The notes under the pieces are model-generated. The model worked only from the letters and a program-made list of their open reading frames with translations. It was not told where the DNA came from and searched no databases. 64,000 bases of DNA from Streptomyces antimycoticus (GTDB lineage: Bacteria > Actinomycetota > Actinomycetes > Streptomycetales > Streptomycetaceae). The position numbers and the translations under genes were made by a program. Of this stretch, positions 45,308-53,921 are shown in pieces. The stretch spans positions 7,688,001 through 7,752,000 of the forward strand of contig NZ_BJHV01000001.1 of NCBI RefSeq assembly GCF_005405925.1, written 5' to 3'. The stretch's first letter is position 1, and each line of letters opens with the position of its first letter.

Positions 45308-45512
45308 GGGCCCTGCTTACCGCACCTGGGGGTCGTGCGGGGGCTTCATCCCAGCCGGTCTGATTTTCGCTCTCCGTATAGCGCGTCGTGCACTGAGTGG
45401 CGTTAACTGATCCGCGGCCCCTTGTGTCCGAATCCACGTGGGGTGGAGGGTTGGGGCGGCCATGCGGGAAGGGGGCAGGCTCGTGCGAGAGGGTACGAGG
45501 GGGAGAAGGGCA

Positions 45513-45859
45513 GTGTTGGCCAACGATGGCGCGAGGCTCTGGGGCGAACCCGGTGCCTTGTCAGTGGAGGGCGCCGCAGTCGTGGAAGCCAGGCGAGTGG
45601 CGGGCACCGATGACGATCCGAGGGCGGCCGAGCCCACCCGGCGGAATTACCGGACCGGGCGATCGCGGACGACGAGCTGGCCGCGCTCGATGCCATGGCC
45701 CGCACCGGCGCTCCGGAGCTGCACCGCCTGCGTCGCTCGCTGCTGCTCATCGCGGGCGCGCTCGGCTCGGTCAGCGCACTGGGCTCCGCCCTGACGGGCG
45801 TGCGCGCGGCGATCGACCAGTTCAACAACGTGCCGCAGACGGGCAGAGGGAGAGACTGA
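45513..45859 (+). pseudogene. DUF5955-like small protein gene, frameshifted
   Basis: GTG 45513 (GGGGGAGAAGGG upstream) reads EARRVAGTDDDPRAAEPT, then loses family resemblance. One frame back, from about 45644, the sequence reads ELPDRAIADDELAALDAM then APELHRLRRSLLLIAGALGS, SALTGVRAAID and stops at 45857-45859. This matches the conserved C-terminal region of the short Streptomyces proteins I know as DUF5955. That second frame has a stop at 45611 and no good start, so the two parts need a minus-one shift near 45635-45645. About 20 conserved residues may also be missing. Function of the family is unknown. Confidence 0.5.
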
Positions 45860-45928
45860 ACCGGGCGACGAGGGAGAGACTGAGCCGGGCGACTCAGTGT
45901 CGCGCCCGCCGCCGGTGGCGCCCCGCCG

Positions 45929-46720
45929 TCAGGCGGAACCCGTGCTGTCCAGTGCCCCGGACAGCTCCGCCGCGACCTCCTTGAGGACCGGCACCATCTG
46001 CTCCGTGGCCTCGTCCGTCACCCGGCCCGCCGGGCCCGAGATGGAAATGGCCGCCGGTGCGGGGGAGTCGGGCACCGGGACCGCGAGGCAGCGCACGCCC
46101 ATCTCCTGCTCGTTGTCGTCCACCGCATAGCCCTGCTCGTGGACCTGCCGCAGCGCGTCGAGGAACTCGTCCGGCGAGGTGATCGTCTTCTCGGTCACCG
46201 CGGGCATGCCGGTACGGGCCAGCAGCGCACGCACCTCCTCGGGGGGCGTGCTCGCCAGCAGCGCCTTGCCGACGCCCGTGGTGTGGGGCAGCACCCGCCG
46301 CCCGACCTCGGTGAACATCCGCATCGAGTGGCGCGAGGGCACCTGCGCCACGTACACCACCTCATCGCCGTCCAGCAGCGCCATGTTCGCGGTCTCGCCG
46401 GTCTCCTCCACCAGCCGCGCCAGATACGGCCGCGCCCAGGTGCCCAGCAGCCGGGACGAGCTCTCGCCGAGCCGGATGAGTCGGGGCCCGAGGGCATAGC
46501 GGCGGTTGGGCTGCTGACGGACATAGCCGCAGGCCACCAGCGTGCGCATCAGCCGGTGAATGGTGGGCAGTGGCAGCCCGCTGCTGGTGGAGAGCTCGCT
46601 CAGCCCGACCTCGCCCCCGGCGTCGGCCATCCGCTCCAGCAGATCGAAGGCGCGCTCCAGGGACTGGACGCCACCGGATCCGGCGGTGGTGGCGGCGGTC
46701 TTGGACTCGGCGGACGGCAC
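45929..46720 (-). CDS. allR: IclR-family repressor of ureide genes (AllR-like)
   Basis: 263 aa from GTG 46718-46720, AAAGGA 9 nt upstream. N-terminal winged HTH (VQSLERAFDLLERMADAGGE, GLPLPTIHRLMRTLVACGYV) and C-terminal IclR effector domain (VPSRHSMRMFTEVGRRVLP, TGVGKALLASTPPEEVRALL, DNEQEMGVRCLAVPVPD). Divergent from allantoinase-allantoicase, with TCAAC-N5-GTTGA in the shared gap. In S. coelicolor the protein at this place, AllR, represses allantoin genes and responds to allantoin-pathway compounds; assigning the same role here is inference from synteny and family. Confidence 0.85.
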   Translation of the reverse strand: MPSAESKTAATTAGSGGVQSLERAFDLLERMADAGGEVGLSELSTSSGLPLPTIHRLMRTLVACGYVRQQPNRRYALGPRLIRLGESSSRLLGTWARPYLARLVEETGETANMALLDGDEVVYVAQVPSRHSMRMFTEVGRRVLPHTTGVGKALLASTPPEEVRALLARTGMPAVTEKTITSPDEFLDALRQVHEQGYAVDDNEQEMGVRCLAVPVPDSPAPAAISISGPAGRVTDEATEQMVPVLKEVAAELSGALDSTGSA

Positions 46721-46954
46721 GTCGGTGTTCCTTTCACAGCGGTCGGCACCGGCCCGCACACGGTGACAATCCGCTGCCGACCGGCCACGGGCAGCCTACC
46801 GGTCCCCGGCGACGCCCACAGCGGGCTTGCGCTTACTGTCCGCGCCGGTCACAGCGGGTGTGCCGGACCGGCCGGGCGGGGTTGGAGCATCGGCGAGGTG
46901 GGTGTGGAGCACCGGCCGGAGGGTCTTGACCGGGCCGTCCACCGAGTGAATCAT

Positions 46955-46969
46955 TCAACAAAAAGTTGA
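46955..46969. promoter_or_regulatory. Candidate AllR operator before allantoinase
   Basis: TCAACAAAAAGTTGA (TCAAC-N5-GTTGA), 45 bp upstream of GTG 47015. It is set in a wider imperfect repeat GAATCA...TGATTC. Shared gap with the divergent IclR gene, so auto-control is likely. Confidence 0.7.
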
Positions 46970-47014
46970 TTCCGTCTCGCGGAATCAGCGATGGCGGAGG
47001 CGAGGAGGGTGTCG

Positions 47015-48376
47015 GTGCCCGATGTGGAGCTGGTGCTGCGCTCGGCCAGGGTGGTCACGCCCGACGGCCTGGGCGCGGCCGCCGTATCCGTCGCCGACGG
47101 CCGCATCGTGGCCGTCGGGCCGTACGACACCCCGGACCCGGACGGCGCGAGGGTGGAGGACCTGGGCGATGACGTCCTGCTCCCCGGCCTCGTCGACACC
47201 CACGTCCATGTCAACGACCCCGGCCGCACCGCCTGGGAGGGGTTCGGCTCCGCCACCCGCGCCGCCGCGGCCGGCGGCGTCACCACCCTCATCGACATGC
47301 CGCTCAACAGCATCCCGCCGACCACCAGCGTCCAGGCGCTGGAGGTCAAACGGGCCGTCGCCCGGCGGTCGGCCCATGTCGACATCGGTTTTTGGGGCGG
47401 CGCCGTGCCCGGGAACGCCCCGGACCTGGAGCCGCTGCATCACGCGGGCGTCCTCGGCTTCAAGGCGTTCCTGCTCCCCTCCGGCGTGGACGAGTTCCCC
47501 CAGCTCGCCCCCGACCAGCTCGAAACCGCCCTCCGGGAGATCGCGGGCTTCGGCGGACTGCTCATCGTCCACGCCGAGGACCCCCACCTCATCGACGACG
47601 CCCCGCCGCCCGCCGGCCCCCGCTACGCCGACTTCCTCGCCTCACGCCCCCGTGCCGCCGAGAACGAGGCCATCGCGGGCCTCATCGCCCTCGCCCGCGC
47701 ACTCGACGCCCGCGTCCACGTCCTGCATCTGTCGTCCGCCGACGCGCTGCCGCTGATCGCGGACGCACGGCGCGAGGGCGTCCGGATCACGGTGGAGACC
47801 TGCCCGCACTTCCTGACCCTCACCGCCGAGGAAGTCCCCGACGGCGCCACGGAGTTCAAATGCTGTCCGCCCATAAGGGAGGCCGCCAACCAGGACGCGC
47901 TGTGGGCGGGCCTGGCGGCCGGACAGATCGACTGCGTCGTCTCCGACCACTCGCCCTGTACGGCCGACCTCAAGGTGGGCGACTTCGGGCGGGCCTGGGG
48001 CGGCATCTCCTCGCTCCAGCTCGGCCTCCCCGCCGTCTGGACGGCGGCCCGGCGGCGCGGCCACACCCTCCACGACGTGGCCCGCTGGATGTCCACCGGC
48101 CCCGCCGCGCTCGTCGGTCTCGGCCGTAAGGGCGCCATCGAGGCCGGCCGCGACGCCGACTTCGCGGTCCTCGCCCCCGACGAGACCTTCACCGTCGACC
48201 CCGCCGCCCTCCACCACCGCAACCAGGTCACCGCCTACGCGGGCAGGACGCTGTACGGCGTCGTACGGTCCACTTGGCTGCGCGGCCGGAAGATCACCGA
48301 CCATGGCGCGATCGCCGAGCGTGGCGCGGCGAGCGAACCCACCGGCCGACTCCTGGAAAGGCAGCCCCGCACATGA
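47015..48376 (+). CDS. allB: Allantoinase
   Basis: 453 aa from GTG 47015, with AGGAGG 6 nt upstream (ATG 46991 in frame is an alternative). Cyclic amidohydrolase opening allantoin to allantoate. Metal ligands: [31 protein letters not shown] with the carboxylated Lys, [21 protein letters not shown], and [14 protein letters not shown] with the final Asp and the Ser/Pro typical of allantoinase. It overlaps allantoicase by 4 nt (ATGA). Confidence 0.95.
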   Translation: MPDVELVLRSARVVTPDGLGAAAVSVADGRIVAVGPYDTPDPDGARVEDLGDDVLLPGLVDTHVHVNDPGRTAWEGFGSATRAAAAGGVTTLIDMPLNSIPPTTSVQALEVKRAVARRSAHVDIGFWGGAVPGNAPDLEPLHHAGVLGFKAFLLPSGVDEFPQLAPDQLETALREIAGFGGLLIVHAEDPHLIDDAPPPAGPRYADFLASRPRAAENEAIAGLIALARALDARVHVLHLSSADALPLIADARREGVRITVETCPHFLTLTAEEVPDGATEFKCCPPIREAANQDALWAGLAAGQIDCVVSDHSPCTADLKVGDFGRAWGGISSLQLGLPAVWTAARRRGHTLHDVARWMSTGPAALVGLGRKGAIEAGRDADFAVLAPDETFTVDPAALHHRNQVTAYAGRTLYGVVRSTWLRGRKITDHGAIAERGAASEPTGRLLERQPRT

Positions 48377-49518
48377 CCGCGCCGATCCCCCGCTTCACCG
48401 GCGACGCCGCCCCGTACGGCGGTGGCGACCCCTACGCCGACTACCGGACCGCCGACCTCCCCTTCACCCACCTCGTGGACCTGGCCGACCGGCGGCTCGG
48501 CGGAAGCGTGGTCGCGGCCAACGACGAGTTCTTCGCCGAGCGCGAGAATCTGCTGAGGCCCGAGGCCCCGCACTTCGACCCCGCGGCCTTCGGCCACAAG
48601 GGCAAGGTCATGGACGGCTGGGAGACCCGGCGGCGGCGCGGGGCCTGCGCCGACACCCCGCATCCGGCCGAGGACGACCACGACTGGGCCCTGATCCGCC
48701 TCGGCGCGCCCGGGGTCGTCCACGGCATCGTCGTCGACACCGCCCACTTCCGCGGCAACTACCCGCAGGCGGTGAGCGTCGAGGCGACGGCGGTGGAGGG
48801 CGCCCCGTCCCCCGAGGAGCTTCTCGCCGACGACGTCGTGTGGACGGAACTCGTCCCCCGTACGCGGATCGGCGGCCACGCGGCCAACGGCTTCCCGGTC
48901 TCCGCGGGCCGCCGCTTCACCCACCTCCGCCTCAAGCAGCACCCCGACGGCGGCATCGCCCGCCTCCGCGTCCATGGCGAGGTCGCCCCCGACCCGGCGT
49001 GGCTCACCGCGCTCGGTACCTTCGACCTGGTGGCACTGGAGCACGGCGGCGCGGCCGAGGACGCCTCCGACCGCTTCTACTCCCCGCCCGCCAACTCCAT
49101 CCAGCCCGGCCGCTCCCACAAGATGGACGAGGGCTGGGAGACCCGCCGCCGCCGGGACAACGGCCACGACTGGGTCCGCTACCGCCTCGCCGCCCAGGGG
49201 GCCATCCGCGCCGTGGAGATCGACACCGGCTGCTACAAGGGCAACGCACCGGGCTGGGCGGCGCTCTACGGCCTCGACGCCACCTCCGGCGCGGACCCGG
49301 CCGACCACACCTCCCCGGCCTGGACCGAACTCCTGCCCCGCACCCGCCTCCAGCCCGATACGGTCCACCGCTTCGTCCTCGACAGCGCCCCGCCGGTGAC
49401 CCACGTCCGCATCGACATCTACCCGGACGGCGGCGTCGCCCGGCTGCGGCTGCACGGGACCCTGACCGAGCACGGCGCGCAGCGGCTCGCCACACGCCAT
49501 GCGGAGCTGAGCGGCTAG
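48373..49518 (+). CDS. alc: Allantoicase
   Basis: 381 aa. Hydrolyses allantoate to ureidoglycolate and urea. Two repeated jelly-roll domains are visible. Each has the signature [14 protein letters not shown] or [14 protein letters not shown], then [18 protein letters not shown] and [22 protein letters not shown] / [21 protein letters not shown]. Translation coupled to allantoinase. Its TAG stop overlaps that of the convergent MerR gene in a shared CTAG. Confidence 0.95.
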   Translation: MTAPIPRFTGDAAPYGGGDPYADYRTADLPFTHLVDLADRRLGGSVVAANDEFFAERENLLRPEAPHFDPAAFGHKGKVMDGWETRRRRGACADTPHPAEDDHDWALIRLGAPGVVHGIVVDTAHFRGNYPQAVSVEATAVEGAPSPEELLADDVVWTELVPRTRIGGHAANGFPVSAGRRFTHLRLKQHPDGGIARLRVHGEVAPDPAWLTALGTFDLVALEHGGAAEDASDRFYSPPANSIQPGRSHKMDEGWETRRRRDNGHDWVRYRLAAQGAIRAVEIDTGCYKGNAPGWAALYGLDATSGADPADHTSPAWTELLPRTRLQPDTVHRFVLDSAPPVTHVRIDIYPDGGVARLRLHGTLTEHGAQRLATRHAELSG

Positions 49519-50303
49519 CTCCCTCCCCGACGGGCCTCCCGCACCCGCTCCACATAACCGACCAACTCGGCCATCCGCTCGCCGGGCCAGGGCAGCCGGC
49601 CGCTGAGCTCGTCGCGCTGGTCCTGCCACATGCGCCGGGCCGCCGCCTTGCTCTCCGCCCGGGCCCGCTCACCGCCGCCGTGGAAGGACTCGCCCACCGC
49701 GTCCCAGCGCCGCACGAGCTCCCGTACGTCCGCGTCACCCACCGGAGTCCCGGCCTCCATATGCCCCAGCAACGCCTCCACGAGCCCGGCCCACTCGCTC
49801 TTGGCCGCCTCGACCGCCTCGGGCCCCAGCTCGCTCCTGCGCCGGGCGAGCTCATCGCGTTGTTCCTGGGTGAAATAGCCGTCCAGCATCGACATCATCT
49901 CCAAGGCCGTCATGAACTGGTCCGGATCGGGCATCGACGCCCCGTCGAACTGCCGCAGCATCCCGCGGATCCGCTCGCTGAGCTGCTGGATCCGCTCGGC
50001 CTGTGCGGTGAGCCGGGCCAACTGCCCGGCGAGCGACGCACGCAGCGCCTCAGGACCGTCCGCGGAGGCCGCGAGCGCGTCGCCGATCTCCTCCAGCGAC
50101 AGCCCCAACCCGCGCAGCGCCCGCACCCGGTACAGCCGCCGTAGATCCTCCGCCGTATACCGACGGTGCCCGGCCCCGGTCCGCCCACTGGCCCGCACCA
50201 GCCCCACCTCGTCGTAATGCCGCAGCGCCCGCACGGTCACCCCACTCGCCCGCGCCAGCTCACCGATGCTCCACCGACGTCCGGTGGCGTCCTTCCCGAT
50301 CAC
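49515..50303 (-). CDS. MerR-family regulator with TipAS-like domain
   Basis: 262 aa. N-terminal MerR winged helix (WSIGELARASGVTVRALRHY, GHRRYTAEDLRRLYRVRALR), then the dimer coiled coil (about 85-120). The C-terminal part has EQRDELARRRSELGPEAVEA, LLGHMEAGTPVGDADVRELV and RRWDAVGESFHGG, matching the TipAS multidrug/thiopeptide-binding fold. No efflux gene is next to it, so the target is unknown. The upstream gap is unusually poor in genes. Confidence 0.85.
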   Translation of the reverse strand: MIGKDATGRRWSIGELARASGVTVRALRHYDEVGLVRASGRTGAGHRRYTAEDLRRLYRVRALRGLGLSLEEIGDALAASADGPEALRASLAGQLARLTAQAERIQQLSERIRGMLRQFDGASMPDPDQFMTALEMMSMLDGYFTQEQRDELARRRSELGPEAVEAAKSEWAGLVEALLGHMEAGTPVGDADVRELVRRWDAVGESFHGGGERARAESKAAARRMWQDQRDELSGRLPWPGERMAELVGYVERVREARRGGS

Positions 50304-50357
50304 GCCCCCACGCTAGAACCGGCCGCAACGAGAGGTTCAAGCCTTCGGGCTTGCCCC

Positions 50358-50678
50358 CTACAGATACCGGACGCGGATGCCGGGACCGAGCCCGCGCGCA
50401 CCTGTGACGACCTGCCCCGTCCCGACCTCGACGGTGAGGCGGGGGTGGGCCGGGCGGCCCGCCAGCGAGGACAGGTCCAGCGGACCGGGCACCGGGCCTT
50501 CGCACATGCCGAAGAACACCCTGCTGAGTGAGGGGAGCGCGTTGAGGGGGCTGAGGTCGGCGGGGAGGTCACAGAGGTAGAAGCCGAGATGCTTCGCCCG
50601 GAGACCGGCGGCGGGGAACGACCGAAGCTGCTCGGTCAGATCGAATCCGGCCAGACGCCGGGGCCGACGCCCACAACG
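50358..50678 (-). pseudogene. C-terminal remnant of a leucine-rich, possibly NACHT-associated protein
   Basis: An open frame of 106 codons between TGATGA (50679-50684) and TAG (50358-50360), without a usable start. It reads RLAGFDLTEQLRSFPAAGLR, LGFYLCDLPADLSPLNALPS, LSSLAGRP, RLTVEVGTGQVVTGARGLGP and ends GIRVRYL. The spaced Leu pattern and the final V-x-G-A-x-x-L-G-P-G-x-R-V-R resemble the ends of large Streptomyces NACHT/leucine-rich proteins. I take it as the 3' relic of such a gene. Moderate to low certainty. Confidence 0.35.
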
Positions 50679-50743
50679 TCATCAACGCAGCGCGGCGGGC
50701 GCTGAACCCGCGTTGAGCCGAGACCCCGGCATCGACATCAAGA

Positions 50744-50866
50744 CCGGACGAGGCGCGCCGACTGTTGCGCCTGGTTCCGTGGTCAGCGGACGGCTTCTAC
50801 GAGGTGGTCGACGGGCACGAGCCCGTCATGGCCCTTCCCTGGCTCTCGGAGATCCGGCAGGGTGCC
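50744..50866 (+). other. Unassigned coding-like fragments in a gene-poor patch
   Basis: The stretch 50304-50889 has no intact gene. Besides the minus-strand relic, the plus strand has a C-terminus-like piece ADAHNVINAARRALNPR ending in TGA at 50714-50716. At 50744-50866 a piece reads EARRLLRLVPWSADGFYEVV, then DGHEPVMALPWLSEIRQGAQ, and runs into the antisense of the next gene. Both look like protein sequence but have no start and no family I recognise. They are probably relics of deleted genes. Confidence 0.3.
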
Positions 50867-50889
50867 CAGTTACCCGGCCGCGTCCTCCT

Positions 50890-51747
50890 TCAGCCCGCCG
50901 GATTCGGAACCCCGATCGGGTTGGGGAAGCGCAGGGCGGCGGCGCAGGCGGTGGCCAGTGGGGTGAGCAGCCGCACCAGGGTCGCCACCTCGTCGGGGCC
51001 CAGCGGCCGCCAAGGACGTTCCGCCGCCCGGTCCGTCGCGGACTCGGCCGCCCGGAGCAGCTCGTATCCGTCCTGCGTCGCGGTGCCGTCCGGAGTGAGC
51101 AGGCCGCGGTCGGTCAGGCGCCGGGCGGCGGCCTCCCACTCCTGGTCGGTCCAGCCGCGGTGGGGCTGGAGCTCGGTGCGGGGGACGTCGACGGCGGAAC
51201 GGAGGACGAGGGCCTCGCAGCCGTCGATACCGGCGGCGACCAGGGCCGCGACATGGCCGTCGCCGCGGTGCTCGCGCAGCAGGGTCGTCGCATGCCACAG
51301 CCGCTCGACCGGCTTGTCGGGGAAGTCCAGCGCGCCGTTCGCGGCGGCCAGCACCCGGCCGGACCCCTCCAGGCCCGCCGCGCGGGGGACCAGGGCCTCG
51401 GCGGCGCGTTCCACCTCGCGCTCGTGCCCGGCGAGCAGCCGGGTGAGGGCGGCCGCGGCGCCCGTACGGCGGAGCTCCAGGGCCCGCCCGGGCGTGGTCA
51501 GGGACCAGACGTCGGGCAGGGCGCGGGCGACCATGGCGGGCGCGAAGGTGAAGAAGGCCGCCACGACGGGCTCCGGACCGACCGGTCCGAGGGGCGCCGC
51601 GCGGCCCGCGAAGTAGCCGCGCCAGAAGCCGCGCAGCCCCACCTCCTCGTACGCCGCCTCGGCTTCCGGTGCGAAGTACGCCACCGCGTGGATCGGCTCG
51701 AAGAGGGCCCACATCGTGCGGGCCGTCGTCGCAGCGCTGGTGTTCAT
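50890..51747 (-). CDS. SCO6745-family (SalK-like) protein
   Basis: 285 aa from ATG 51745-51747; GAAGGGAG lies about 7 nt upstream (ATG 51753 is also possible). It reads TMWALFEPIHAVAYFAPEA, GFWRGYFAGRAAPLGPVG, AAFFTFAPAMVARALPDVW, LWHATTLLREHRGDGHVAAL. This is the helical family annotated SCO6745/SalK in Streptomyces. The biochemical role is unknown; HGDGHVAAL-type motifs recur across it. Upstream DNA has a CCGGATGTCC-rich stretch repeated at about 51818 and 51840, perhaps an operator. Unlinked to neighbours. Confidence 0.75.
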   Translation of the reverse strand: MNTSAATTARTMWALFEPIHAVAYFAPEAEAAYEEVGLRGFWRGYFAGRAAPLGPVGPEPVVAAFFTFAPAMVARALPDVWSLTTPGRALELRRTGAAAALTRLLAGHEREVERAAEALVPRAAGLEGSGRVLAAANGALDFPDKPVERLWHATTLLREHRGDGHVAALVAAGIDGCEALVLRSAVDVPRTELQPHRGWTDQEWEAAARRLTDRGLLTPDGTATQDGYELLRAAESATDRAAERPWRPLGPDEVATLVRLLTPLATACAAALRFPNPIGVPNPAG

Positions 51748-51985
51748 TGCCATGCTCCCTTCAGCATTGCCCCCGGGGCCGGACCACGACCGGCATTGTG
51801 CCAAGCTCCCGGAACCCGGACATCCGGGTCGGACGTTGACCCGGATGTCCGATTACGGCATCACCTGACCCCATCTGGCATCACCGGGCCCGGCGGACGG
51901 GACGGACGGGACGGACGCGAGCGATGCGACCGAGACGACCGACACGAACCGACGTGCCTGAATACGACCTTCGAGGAGATCGGCT

Positions 51986-52815
51986 GTGACCCTGCGGCAA
52001 GAGATCGTCGGCAACGCCATGCAGATGGCGGTCTGCACCCTGCAGCCGGGGCAGACCGTCTACTGCGAGGCCGGGAAGTTCCTGTTCAAGACGGCGAACG
52101 TGACGATGGAGACCCGGCTGTCCGGGCCCGGCGGGGGCGGCGGCCAGGCCGCCGGGGGCAGTGGCGGGAGCGCCGGGGCGGCGGGATGGGCGGGATGCTG
52201 CGCCAGGCCATGGGCACCGCCATGCAGGTGGGGCAGCGGGCGCTGGCCGGGGAGTCGCTGGCGTTCCAGTACTTCACCGCCACCGGCGGCGAGGGCACCG
52301 TCGGCTTCGCCGGCGTGCTGCCCGGTGAGATGCGGGCGCTGGAGCTGGACGGGGCGCGGGCGTGGTTCGCGGAGAAGGACGCCTTCGTGGCGGCCGAGTC
52401 CACCGTGGAATTCGGCATCGCCTTCCAGGGCGGGAAGACCGGGCGCAGCGGCGGGGAGGGATTCATCCTGGAGAAGTTCACCGGGCACGGCACCGTGATC
52501 ATCTGTGGTGCGGGCAACTTCATCGACCTGAATCCGGCCGATTTCGGCGGCCGGATCGAGGTCGACACGGGCTGCATCGTGGCCTTCGAGGAAGGCATCC
52601 GCTACGGCGTGGAGCGCATCGGCGGGCTCAACCGCCAGGGGCTGATGAACGCGGTCTTCGGCGGTGAGGGCCTGTCGCTGGCCACGCTGGAGGGCAATGG
52701 GCGGGTGATCCTCCAGTCGCTCACCATCGAGGGCCTGGCGAACGCTCTGAAGAAGGCGCAGGGCGGCGACAAGCAGGGGCCGACGGGCGGGATGTTCTCC
52801 ACCCACGCGGGGTGA
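51986..52815 (+). pseudogene. AIM24-family protein, frameshifted in a G-rich tract
   Basis: GTG 51986 reads MTLRQEIVGNAMQMAVCTLQ, VYCEAGKFLFKTANVTMETR, then SGPGGGGGQAAGGSGGS. The frame next turns into Cys/Trp-rich nonsense. One frame back it continues GGMLRQAMGTAMQVGQRALA, SLAFQYFTATGGEGTVGFAG, GHGTVIICGAGNFIDLNPAD, GLNRQGLMNAVFGGEGLSLA to the stop at 52813-52815. The whole is the AIM24/TIGR00266 family (mitochondrial-biogenesis-like beta-sandwich, unknown function in bacteria). A single base is missing within about 52120-52190, a Gly-rich run of G and C. Confidence 0.8.
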
Positions 52816-52852
52816 CGAGCCCGGGGGCCCCGCTGGGCCCTGGCCCCGCCTC

Positions 52853-53035
52853 TCACCCGCCCGCGACGTAGAAGAGGAAGAAAAGGAAAGCGGCGATGAA
52901 GTGGACGCCCACGAGGTAGATGAAGACCCGGACCGTGAGGCTCATCGGCGCCCGGTCCTCCTCGTTCGGGCCGGTCCGGGCACGCGGCGTCGGGTCCGTC
53001 CGGGTGTCGCTCGGGCTCATCTGGTGCGCGGTCAT
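52853..53035 (-). CDS. DUF6126-like small membrane protein
   Basis: 60 aa from ATG 53033-53035, with AAGGAGG 9 nt upstream; an in-frame ATG at 53056 lacks a site. A hydrophilic N-terminus (about 30 aa, acidic and Pro-rich) precedes one membrane helix, VRVFIYLVGVHFIAAFLFFL. The Shine-Dalgarno overlaps the stop of the XRE/cupin gene, so the two are coupled. I know DUF6126 proteins as common partners of XRE/cupin regulators in Streptomyces. Role unknown. Confidence 0.65.
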   Translation of the reverse strand: MTAHQMSPSDTRTDPTPRARTGPNEEDRAPMSLTVRVFIYLVGVHFIAAFLFFLFYVAGG

Positions 53036-53052
53036 GTCGTTCCCGTCCTCCT

Positions 53053-53730
53053 TCATGGCATTCCGGGCCTTCCTCGGCGAGCGGCGTCACCGAGGCACAG
53101 CTCGGCGGCGCTGCTCTGCAGCAGCGTGTGGACGAAGAGCAGATCCACGCCGCCGGGCGAGGCGGCGGCGATGCGGTGCGGGGTGAGCGAGTCGAAATGG
53201 GCCGCGTCGCCCGGGGAGAGGGCGTGCACGGTCTCGCCGAGGGTCAGCCGCAGCCGGCCCCTCAGGACGTAGAGCCATTCCTCGCCGGGGTGGACCCGCA
53301 CCAGGCCCTCCTGGGCGCCGGAGCGCTCCGGCACATGCAGCCGGAGCGCCTGCATGGCCCGGCCGGAGCCGCCGGCCTGCCAGTAGGTCCAGCCGCCCGC
53401 CTCCTGCGCCTCCATGCGGTCGGCTCGCACGACCGGGTCCCGTTCCGAGGTCTCCTCGCCCAACAGGTCGGATACCGTGGTTCCGTAGGTACGGGCCAGG
53501 GTCAGCAGCATCGGGAGCGAGGGCTGGCGGCGGCCCGTCTCCAGCCGCGACAGATGCGCGGGTGAGAGCCCGACGCGATGGGCGGCGGCCTCCAGCGTCA
53601 GACCACTGCGCCGCCGCAGGTCACGCAGGCGGGGAGCGACGGTGGGCAGCTCGGCGGCCGGTCCGCCGGGGTGACCGTCGGCCGGTCCGTCCGTGGGCCC
53701 CTCGTCGGGCCCGTGGGGGAGCGGGTGCAT
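53053..53730 (-). CDS. XRE-family regulator with C-terminal cupin domain
   Basis: 225 aa. After a disordered N-terminus of about 30 aa comes the HTH_3 domain (LRDLRRRSGLTLEAAAHRVG, LSPAHLSRLETGRRQPSLPM). The cupin sensor domain is at about 130-210 (VRVHPGEEWLYVLRGRLRLT, LSPGDAAHFDSLTPHRIAAA), with the E/H positions of cupin motifs. Likely an amino-acid or small-molecule-responsive repressor. TATACC is 6 nt before ATG, with TTGCCT 17 bp upstream of it, so the transcript is probably leaderless and self-regulated through the adjoining repeat. Confidence 0.85.
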   Translation of the reverse strand: MHPLPHGPDEGPTDGPADGHPGGPAAELPTVAPRLRDLRRRSGLTLEAAAHRVGLSPAHLSRLETGRRQPSLPMLLTLARTYGTTVSDLLGEETSERDPVVRADRMEAQEAGGWTYWQAGGSGRAMQALRLHVPERSGAQEGLVRVHPGEEWLYVLRGRLRLTLGETVHALSPGDAAHFDSLTPHRIAAASPGGVDLLFVHTLLQSSAAELCLGDAARRGRPGMP

Positions 53731-53754
53731 ATCTCCGGTATAGCCAGACCTGAC

Positions 53755-53781
53755 CTCTCAGGCAAAAGATTTGCCCGAGAG
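53755..53781. promoter_or_regulatory. 27-bp inverted repeat, probable operator of the XRE/cupin gene
   Basis: Left arm CTCTCAGGCAAA, 3-nt centre AGA, right arm TTTGCCCGAGAG; the arms match at 11 of 12 positions. On the minus strand the TTGCCT of the left arm is the -35 of the regulator, 17 bp before TATACC (the -10). Binding there would block transcription, so auto-repression is expected. Confidence 0.65.
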
Positions 53782-53921
53782 GCAAGAAGTGCGGGCGATG
53801 CGGGCGCGAGGTTACGCTTTCGTTACCTCCTCTGACGCTTCGCGCAGTTCTTGTGAACTCCCGGCGAACGGCGGTCACTTGGCATTGACACGACAGTGTC
53901 TACGCGCGTCATGCTATGTCT

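Noticed and set aside
42830..45406. An 858-codon open frame opposite aceB
   Set aside because: Antisense shadow of malate synthase and the MocA-like gene, with no domains.
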